A stretch of 6,752 nt of DNA from Acidobacteriota bacterium. Its GTDB lineage: Bacteria > Acidobacteriota > Terriglobia > Bryobacterales > Bryobacteraceae. Position 1 is the first letter of the stretch; each line of letters opens with the position of its first letter. The position numbers were made by a program, and so were the translations under genes. Shown one piece after another: positions 1 to 5,366 of the stretch. The stretch is taken from assembly GCA_018268875.1 (NCBI GenBank), contig JAFDVT010000549.1:1-6752 (forward strand), given 5' to 3'. Under the pieces are notes generated by a model. It was not told where the DNA came from, ran no database searches, and was given only the letters and a program-made list of their open reading frames with translations.

Positions 1-22
1 AGAGCAGCCCAGCCGTTGAGTT

Positions 23-520
23 TCACTGCGCAATCGGACGGAACGCGAACGGCAATTTGCCGGCCGCGCGCGCCGCGCCGTGCCGGTGTAACTTCAACGT
101 CCCTTCCAGCACCGGGATCTTGGAATCCGGATTCGGCGGAAAGCTCAACATGTCGCCTTGGAATGAGTAGCTGACTCCTCCCTGCGGCGAACGCACTGTC
201 GTGAACTGTAGCCTTCCGGCGTGCAACGACCCGCTGGTGAAGCGCAATTCCGCCCCATCCCGAAGCACCACGCGGCCGCGCACGACGTTCGTCGCGATCG
301 AGTCGATGACGAATTCCCGGAAGTCTCGAAAGGCCGGCGGCTGGTCTGCTTTTGCGATCACGTAGGAACCGTAATACGCGCTCACATTGGGCGCCTTCTG
401 TTGTTGTGGGAGAGTTGTGACGAGCGGTTGCGCCGTAGACGCCGCACCGAGGAGGATTGCGCCGGCAAGGAACAGGAAAACTTTGCGTCCGGTCACGACA
501 GTACACAAGTAGTCTGGCAC
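23..520 (-). CDS. Small secreted protein of unknown function
   Basis: I do not recognise this 165-residue protein. It has a clear N-terminal export signal: basic residues (G-R-K, 11-13), a hydrophobic core at about 14-28 (VFLFLAGAILLGAA) and a likely signal peptidase I site after S-T-A (residue 30, before Q31). There is no lipobox. The mature part (about 135 residues) alternates hydrophobic and polar residues with Gly and Asp turns, as in a small beta-sandwich or barrel, and ends in a basic Arg/Ala/Gly segment. The listed start is GTG at 520-518 with no Shine-Dalgarno sequence, only 2-3 bases after the T-tract of the terminator of the gene upstream. A second in-frame GTG at 496-494 (residue 9) gives a more typical signal peptide beginning M-T-G-R-K and may be the true start. 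The stop is TGA at 25-23. No promoter was identified, so expression may rely on terminator readthrough or a cryptic promoter. The gene is real with good confidence; its function is unknown. Confidence 0.72.
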   Translation of the reverse strand: MPDYLCTVVTGRKVFLFLAGAILLGAASTAQPLVTTLPQQQKAPNVSAYYGSYVIAKADQPPAFRDFREFVIDSIATNVVRGRVVLRDGAELRFTSGSLHAGRLQFTTVRSPQGGVSYSFQGDMLSFPPNPDSKIPVLEGTLKLHRHGAARAAGKLPFAFRPIAQ

Positions 521-522
521 AG

Positions 523-558
523 CAAAGAAAAAACCGCCCGAAGTTTCCCTCGGGCGGT
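523..558 (-). terminator. Rho-independent terminator of the radical SAM gene
   Basis: A perfect 9-bp stem (ACCGCCCGA at 533-541 pairing with TCGGGCGGT at 550-558) encloses an 8-nt loop (542-549). Read on the minus strand it is followed directly by TTTTTTCTTT (about 532-523), the classic U-tract. It lies 57 nt beyond the TAA stop of the 713-residue gene and points the same way. On the plus strand the hairpin is followed by GTGTTC without a T-run, so it works in one direction only. It also abuts the start of the downstream secreted-protein gene. Confidence 0.92.
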
Positions 559-585
559 GTTCAGAACTGAAGCTTTGGAGTTGTT

Positions 586-598
586 GTGTAAGAAATCC
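586..598. repeat. Inverted-repeat arm, 3' side of the radical SAM gene
   Basis: GTGTAAGAAATCC on the plus strand is the exact reverse complement of GGATTTCTTACAC at 2783-2795. This arm lies between the stop codon (615-617) and the terminator hairpin (533-558), so it would be in the 3' UTR of the radical SAM mRNA. The match is exactly 13 bp and does not extend on either side. The identity is seen directly; any function is inference. Confidence 0.6.
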
Positions 599-614
599 TG
601 TTTTGCGACGAAAA

Positions 615-2756
615 TTAGTCGCCGAAGCTGCCGACTTCCTTCTCCGCGTCCTTGCTGACGGGAGTGGACGAAGGCATTTCGATCGGACCGCTCGAAGCCG
701 CGGGAGCGATGCCGATCTGCACCAGCCCGTTGTCCTGCTCCTTGAGCACGACTTCGCGGTACAGCTTGGCCATACGTTCGTTTTCCTGCTGCTTCATCTT
801 CTCGTCGCGGGCGCGAATCTTCTCTTCACGCGCCGTCTTCGCGATGCCCGCTTCGTCGAGGTTGGTCTGACGCTTCTTGTTGACGTCTTCCTCGCGAAGG
901 ACCACATAGTTGGAACGCTCGGTCACCGACTTGACATTCTTGCCGCCAGCGACGATTTCGTGCCGGCCGTGCTCGTCGTACCACTTGGTGAGCGTCGCCG
1001 TCATGTGCATCTTCTCGACGATGTTCCGCCAGCCCACGCCGGTGTTGTAGGCGCAGAAGCTGATTTCGCCTTCCTGCGTCGCATAAGGAATGATGCACTG
1101 CTCGGTGCGGCGGAAGTCGTAGTTGAACAGATCCTGGAACCACATGCCCGCGATGAACAGGAAGTTCCAACGGTCCTTGCGGCGCTGGTCGATGTCGGCC
1201 TTGGTACGGTCGGCGGTCACCTTGCCGTAGCCGCCCTTCTGGGCCTTCTTCGACATACCGGCGAACTTGTCGAACTTCGCGGTCAGATCCGACAGGCGGA
1301 AGTGCTTGGGCGCCATGAAGGGGTTGTAGTTACGCAGCAGCGCCAGGCTGATGCCGATCGCCGACATCTTCGGGCTGCGGGCCGCGTCGTTCAACCGGGC
1401 GACGTCCTTGATCAACTGATCCGTATTCAGGAACGCGGTGAGCGGTACAGCTTCCTTCGTTTCCTTGTCGCACATCACGACCATGCCGATGCCGCAGTTG
1501 GGGTGGCAACCGCAGTTGATCTGTCCCCATTCGGCCTGCGGACCGTGGACCAGATCCGCGAAGTCCGAAAACGTGCCCATGGTGGAAATCGGGTACCAGT
1601 CGCGGGCGGGTTCGCCGATGCCGACCAGGTTCTTGACGTCGTGCGCCAGGTGGCTGAGGGTGTAACGCTGGGCCTTGCGGCGCTCGTCGGTGATCGCTTC
1701 GTCGCGGCCGGTAAACGACACGGGCTGGAACGAAAGGAACGGGATTTTCTTGGGGTTGTCGAGCGCGAACTTGACGACCGAACCAACCTGCTCGTTGTTG
1801 ACGCCGTTGATGATCGTGATCACCGGAACGATGTCGACACCGGCGGAATGGAGGTTCTCGATCGCCTGCAGCTTCACGTCGAACAGGTTGCCGACGGCGC
1901 GGTGCGAATTCGCTTCGTTGCCGATACCGTCAAACTGCAGGTAGGCGTAACGAAGACCGGCTTCCGCGGCCTGGCGGGCAAATTCCTTGCTCTTGGCGAA
2001 CTCGATACCGTTGGTCGCGGCCTGCACCGACTGGTAACCGACCTTGCGGGCGTACCGGACGGCGTCCAGGAAGAACGGCGACATGGTGGGTTCGCCACCG
2101 GAGAACTGCACCGACATCTGGCGGCGCGGCTTAATCGAAATGGCGTTGTCGAGCAAGGTCTTAATGTCGGACCAGCTCAGCTCATGGACGAAACCGACCT
2201 GGTTGGCGTCCATGAAGCACGGGTCGCACATCATGTTGCAGCGGTTGGTCAAGTCGATGGTCAACACCGAACCGCGGCCGTGGGTGATGGTGGACGAACC
2301 GTGATCGTGCAGCTTTTCGTCGTTGTGGGCGCGGATGTCGCGGCCGGGGAAGGATTCTTCGAGGTGGCGGAAGAATGCCGGGTCGATCGACATCACGTCT
2401 TCAAACTTGCCGTGAATCGCGCATTCCTTCACCATCATGATCTTGCCGTCTTTTTCGACGATCTGGGCCTTGATCTCGCCGACCTTGCTGTTGCGGAGGA
2501 TTTCCACAGGCAGCTTGCCGTCCAGAATCTGCTGGCGGATTTCCGGGATGCACTTGGGGCAGAGCGAGTCGGTCTCGCGGGGCCAGCCGAGCGTCGGCTT
2601 CACCTTTTCCCAGCTCTTCAGCAGCGGCTTGTCGGACCACTTGGGGGTGAACGAGGGGTTCGGGCTGATCTGATTCAGCTTGTCGTAAATATTCCACGCC
2701 ACGTTCGCGGTGATCGCGACTGCCTTCTCGACGTACTTGATCGGTTTATGTGCCAT
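615..2756 (-). CDS. Tes/Mss-like radical SAM protein, probable membrane-spanning lipid synthase
   Basis: This 713-residue cytoplasmic radical SAM enzyme resembles archaeal tetraether lipid synthase (Tes, Mj0619 type) and bacterial relatives proposed to make membrane-spanning lipids. Those enzymes couple two lipid tails through a C-C bond using SAM-derived 5'-deoxyadenosyl radicals. Domains in order: a possible amphipathic helix at 8-28; a rubredoxin-like metal site with SLCPKC (C66, C69) and ECAIHG (C112, H115); the radical SAM barrel from about 163, with the cluster motif C173-x3-C177-x2-C180 and the SAM-binding SGGEP (219-223); an auxiliary-cluster region NCGCHPNCG (C415, C417, C421) with C429; and a second one with GMWFQDLFNYDFRR (537-550), C554 and FCAYN (567-571). 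A Lys/Arg/Glu-rich helical extension (about 625-675) and a Pro/Ser tail follow. That makes it longer than the roughly 500-600 residues I recall for archaeal Tes. The ATG at 2756-2754 has GGAAAG 7 nt upstream; the stop is TAA at 617-615. It is probably monocistronic. The family call is strong; the exact substrate (iso-diabolic acid, brGDGT or other) is inference. The alternative is a paralogue acting on another lipid or polyprenyl substrate. Confidence 0.85.
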   Translation of the reverse strand: MAHKPIKYVEKAVAITANVAWNIYDKLNQISPNPSFTPKWSDKPLLKSWEKVKPTLGWPRETDSLCPKCIPEIRQQILDGKLPVEILRNSKVGEIKAQIVEKDGKIMMVKECAIHGKFEDVMSIDPAFFRHLEESFPGRDIRAHNDEKLHDHGSSTITHGRGSVLTIDLTNRCNMMCDPCFMDANQVGFVHELSWSDIKTLLDNAISIKPRRQMSVQFSGGEPTMSPFFLDAVRYARKVGYQSVQAATNGIEFAKSKEFARQAAEAGLRYAYLQFDGIGNEANSHRAVGNLFDVKLQAIENLHSAGVDIVPVITIINGVNNEQVGSVVKFALDNPKKIPFLSFQPVSFTGRDEAITDERRKAQRYTLSHLAHDVKNLVGIGEPARDWYPISTMGTFSDFADLVHGPQAEWGQINCGCHPNCGIGMVVMCDKETKEAVPLTAFLNTDQLIKDVARLNDAARSPKMSAIGISLALLRNYNPFMAPKHFRLSDLTAKFDKFAGMSKKAQKGGYGKVTADRTKADIDQRRKDRWNFLFIAGMWFQDLFNYDFRRTEQCIIPYATQEGEISFCAYNTGVGWRNIVEKMHMTATLTKWYDEHGRHEIVAGGKNVKSVTERSNYVVLREEDVNKKRQTNLDEAGIAKTAREEKIRARDEKMKQQENERMAKLYREVVLKEQDNGLVQIGIAPAASSGPIEMPSSTPVSKDAEKEVGSFGD

Positions 2757-2763
2757 TTCAACG

Positions 2764-2769
2764 CTTTCC
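2764..2769 (-). promoter_or_regulatory. Shine-Dalgarno site of the radical SAM gene
   Basis: The minus strand reads GGAAAG here, separated by 7 nt from the ATG at 2756-2754. Motif and spacing are good for a ribosome binding site and support this start codon, which also begins the conserved-looking N-terminus. Confidence 0.7.
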
Positions 2770-2782
2770 GATTACTATTGTT

Positions 2783-2795
2783 GGATTTCTTACAC
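2783..2795. repeat. Inverted-repeat arm, 5' side of the radical SAM gene
   Basis: GGATTTCTTACAC on the plus strand is the exact reverse complement of 586-598. It lies 27-39 nt upstream of the radical SAM ATG, just ahead of the Shine-Dalgarno site. It is likely in the 5' UTR or promoter-proximal region. If transcribed, it could pair with the 3' UTR arm of the same mRNA. It could instead be a duplicated protein-binding site or a remnant of a terminal inverted repeat; nothing in the sequence decides between these. Confidence 0.6.
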
Positions 2796-2798
2796 TGG

Positions 2799-2814
2799 AG
2801 GCGGTGTACCGCCT
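2799..2814. promoter_or_regulatory. Interrupted palindrome upstream of the radical SAM gene
   Basis: AGGCGGT-GT-ACCGCCT is a perfect inverted repeat with 7-bp arms and a 2-bp centre. As DNA it looks like an operator for a dimeric regulator. As RNA it could fold as a 5-6-bp GC-rich hairpin. It is centred about 50 bp upstream of the radical SAM start and about 140 bp upstream of the divergent permease start. It has no T-run, so it is not an intrinsic terminator. I could not identify a convincing -35/-10 pair on either strand of 2757-2946, so its position relative to a transcription start is unknown. Confidence 0.45.
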
Positions 2815-2946
2815 TCGTTTGCTTCGTAGACCAATGTAAAAGAAGTAGTACTGGTAGGCGATGTGAATGTGTCGAAATGCCTAATCCGGCCTTGATGTGC
2901 AAAATCCGGGGTTCAACGGAATCGCTGGATACGGCGTCATTCCAGT

Positions 2947-5349
2947 ATGCGATTGCTGCCACAGGACGTTCGGTATGCGTTCCGGAGCCTTTGCCAGAAG
3001 CCTGGATTCGCGCTTGTGTGTGTTCTGACCCTCGCGCTGGGGATTGGGGCAAACACTGCCGTTTATAGCGTTCTGTATGGAGTGTGGCTCGCTCCTGCGC
3101 AATATTCCGGCCCGGGTGACCTCTTCGACATCGAGTTTCGCCAACTCACCGGCAACCGCTTCCCGCAAGGCGTGTCGCCGGCCATTCTAAAGAGTTGGAA
3201 AGATTTGTCTTCGACTGTCGCGGATTTTTCCGCCCACCGCTACATCTCCCAAGTCAATGTCACGGGCAAGGAAGGAGCCGAAGAAGTAGTCGCTCATCGG
3301 ATTGCGGCAAATCTCCTCGACGTCTTGGGTGTTCATCCGGCGGCGGGCACCCCGTTTGACGCCACAGCGGACACTGAGGTTGGCCCGACGCAGGCTTTGC
3401 TAAGCGCGGAATGGTGTCGCTCCCGCTTTGGCGGAGACATAGCAGCCGCGACCGGAAAGCGCCTGGAGGTGAATGGGCAAACGTATACGATCACCGGGAT
3501 CATGCCGGATGATTTTCAGTTCCCGCCGCTGAGTTCGGATCAGTACCGTCCGGTGCTGTGGCTGTCGTTGAATCTATCGCACGCCACGGAGATCGACAGG
3601 AAATCGAAAGCGTTATCGGTGATCGGAAGAACCCGCGCCGGCAGCCCCGCGGCCGCCGTTCGCGACGAACTGGAAGGAATCACCGCCCGGCTGGAGTTCG
3701 CGGAAACGAAAGATCTGGGGGTTACCGTCGAACCGCTAAATGAAGGACGGGCGCTCAATGGGATGCGTCCGATTCTATCGCTGGCAATGGCCGCCGCATT
3801 GGCGGTGCTCCTGATCGCGGCGGCGAACATCGCGACGCTACTGCTCGCCCGTGGCGTGAGCCGTGAACGCGAAATCGCGGTACGCCGCGCGCTTGGCGTT
3901 ACCTGGAGCCGCTTGGCGCGCCAACTCCTCACTGAAAGCGCGGTTCTATGCGTGATCGGAGGCGCGGCCGGTGTCGCTGCCGCCTATGTGGCGCTACCTG
4001 TCCTAAAGTCCCAGTTGCCGGCTAACATGCCGAGGGTGGACGAGGTGGCCATCCGTTTCCCAGTTCTGCTTTTTGCTTGCGCGGTGACAATGGTGACCGG
4101 ACTTTTAGTCAGTCTCATCCCGTTGTGGCACGCGCGAGGCGATCTTTCGGTCCGCACATCGGCCCATGCTCATGGAAGAAGCCGCGCTTCGAGGCGTCTT
4201 TTGGCGGGAGAAATCGCGCTGGCGGTAATCCTGACCGCTAGCGCGGGTTTGCTGCTGGCCAGTTTTCAGAAGGTATCCAACGTTGATCTCGGATTCGACC
4301 CGGCCCGTTCGCTGACCGTCCGCATTCCGTTGGCGAAGGCGCGGTACCCGGATGCCAGCCGCATCCGGGCCTTCCGCGAAGAACTTCTGCGGCAGGTGTA
4401 CGCGTTACCTGGTGTGCGCTATGCCGGCACTATATCCTCTCTTCCGATGGGAATCATTGCGCAAGGTACGGACTTCACCATCGAAGGACGGCCCGATTCC
4501 GCCACTGCGAGCGCGTTTTTCTCAAATGTCAGTTCGGATTACATGCGCGCGATGGAAATACCTTTGATTGCGGGCCGGTATTTCCAGCAATCGGATGGCC
4601 CCGGATCCGAACGCGTCGCCATCGTCAGTGAGGCTCTGGCGCGCCGCTGGTGGACTGACAACGGTCTGGGGCAGCGGATTCGCTTCGACAACACCTGGTT
4701 CACGATCGTGGGCGTGGTGCGGGACGTCCGGCAATACACGCCGGAGCAGCCATCGGAACCGCAGATCTATGCGTTGAATGACCAGTTGCCCATCGAAAGC
4801 CAGGGCCGGGACATGGGCCGCTTCAACATTCTGGTGGCCCGTGGCTCGCAGGTCCAGGCGATCGCGATCCGGCGGATCGTGGAAAGGATCGATCCGCATC
4901 AGCCCGTATCCGCTGTTGCAACGATGGAGCAGGTGGTCAGCAGTCATTTGCAGACTCGGCGCATGAACACAACCATCGCCACGCTCTTCGGCGTCATCGC
5001 ATTGTTGCTTGCGGCGTCCGGAATCTATGGCGTGGTGTCGCACGCCGTGGAACGCCGAACCCGCGAGTTCGGCATCCGCTCGGCCCTGGGTGCGACACCC
5101 TGGATCACACTGCGGCAGATCGGCAGTGAAACTCTCGTCACCGCCGCCGTGGGCGTGGCGATCGGGTGGGTGGGTGTCACTGCGCTTTCGCGTTGGATGG
5201 CCAGTTTCCTTTTCGGCGTTGAACCGCTGGACCCGCTCATTTTGGCAAGCACTGGATTGGTATTGACGGCCGTGGCGCTTGCCGCTACCTGGATGGCTAG
5301 CCGCCGGGCCATGTACACCGATCCTATGACGGCTTTGCGGACAGACTAG
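2947..5349 (+). CDS. ADOP-type MacB/FtsX-like ABC permease
   Basis: This 800-residue inner-membrane protein has two MacB-like halves in one chain, the layout of the acidobacterial duplicated orphan permease (ADOP) family. It opens with the family-typical DVRYAFRSL (7-15) and GIGANTAVYSV (32-42). Predicted membrane segments are at about 23-48, 276-300, 331-350, 370-393, 418-440, 676-698, 728-748 and 764-785. A periplasmic MacB_PCD domain follows the first segment (about 50-270) and another follows the fifth (about 441-670). Each FtsX-like domain carries the coupling-helix motif: EREIAVRRALG (306-316) and TREFGIRSALGATPW (705-719). The C-terminus DPMTALR (792-798) is also typical. The ATG at 2947 has no good Shine-Dalgarno sequence, but the family N-terminus supports it. 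MacB-type proteins couple ATP hydrolysis to periplasmic movements for efflux or export; no ATPase gene lies beside this one, so substrate and ATPase partner are unknown. The gene is divergent from the radical SAM gene and convergent with the VWFA-related gene. Confidence 0.93.
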   Translation: MRLLPQDVRYAFRSLCQKPGFALVCVLTLALGIGANTAVYSVLYGVWLAPAQYSGPGDLFDIEFRQLTGNRFPQGVSPAILKSWKDLSSTVADFSAHRYISQVNVTGKEGAEEVVAHRIAANLLDVLGVHPAAGTPFDATADTEVGPTQALLSAEWCRSRFGGDIAAATGKRLEVNGQTYTITGIMPDDFQFPPLSSDQYRPVLWLSLNLSHATEIDRKSKALSVIGRTRAGSPAAAVRDELEGITARLEFAETKDLGVTVEPLNEGRALNGMRPILSLAMAAALAVLLIAAANIATLLLARGVSREREIAVRRALGVTWSRLARQLLTESAVLCVIGGAAGVAAAYVALPVLKSQLPANMPRVDEVAIRFPVLLFACAVTMVTGLLVSLIPLWHARGDLSVRTSAHAHGRSRASRRLLAGEIALAVILTASAGLLLASFQKVSNVDLGFDPARSLTVRIPLAKARYPDASRIRAFREELLRQVYALPGVRYAGTISSLPMGIIAQGTDFTIEGRPDSATASAFFSNVSSDYMRAMEIPLIAGRYFQQSDGPGSERVAIVSEALARRWWTDNGLGQRIRFDNTWFTIVGVVRDVRQYTPEQPSEPQIYALNDQLPIESQGRDMGRFNILVARGSQVQAIAIRRIVERIDPHQPVSAVATMEQVVSSHLQTRRMNTTIATLFGVIALLLAASGIYGVVSHAVERRTREFGIRSALGATPWITLRQIGSETLVTAAVGVAIGWVGVTALSRWMASFLFGVEPLDPLILASTGLVLTAVALAATWMASRRAMYTDPMTALRTD

Positions 5350-5366
5350 TCAGCACCGGAAGGACA

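Noticed and set aside
560..571. Palindrome TTCAG-AA-CTGAA before the terminator
   Set aside because: 5-bp arms with a 2-nt centre are too short to form a meaningful hairpin, and there is no supporting context for an operator.
586..2795. The radical SAM gene as an insertion sequence or mobile cassette bounded by the 13-bp inverted repeats
   Set aside because: There is no transposase or integrase. The possible direct repeat is only 5 bp and is not placed symmetrically, and the repeat sits neatly in the gene's own UTRs. It is kept only as an alternative explanation.
2883..2909. Direct repeat AATCCGG (2883-2889 and 2903-2909) upstream of the permease
   Set aside because: The 20-bp spacing is suggestive of a regulator site, but a 7-mer repeat is easily due to chance and the same 7-mer occurs elsewhere in the window.
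2757..2946. Promoters in the divergent intergenic region
   Set aside because: TTGATG (2892-2897, plus) and TTCACA (2867-2862, minus) resemble -35 boxes, but neither has a matching -10 at proper spacing, so no promoter is called.
603..3068. An 821-codon open frame on the plus strand, antisense to the radical SAM gene
   Set aside because: Its composition (many Val, Leu, Arg, His, Asp) is that of the reverse complement of a GC-rich gene. It shows no family motif, while the minus-strand frame has full radical SAM motifs, a ribosome binding site and a terminator.
4522..5043. A 173-codon minus-strand frame inside the permease gene
   Set aside because: It overlaps a region coding for well-conserved permease motifs, is rich in Arg, His, Asp and Pro as shadow frames are, and has no recognisable domain or start signal.
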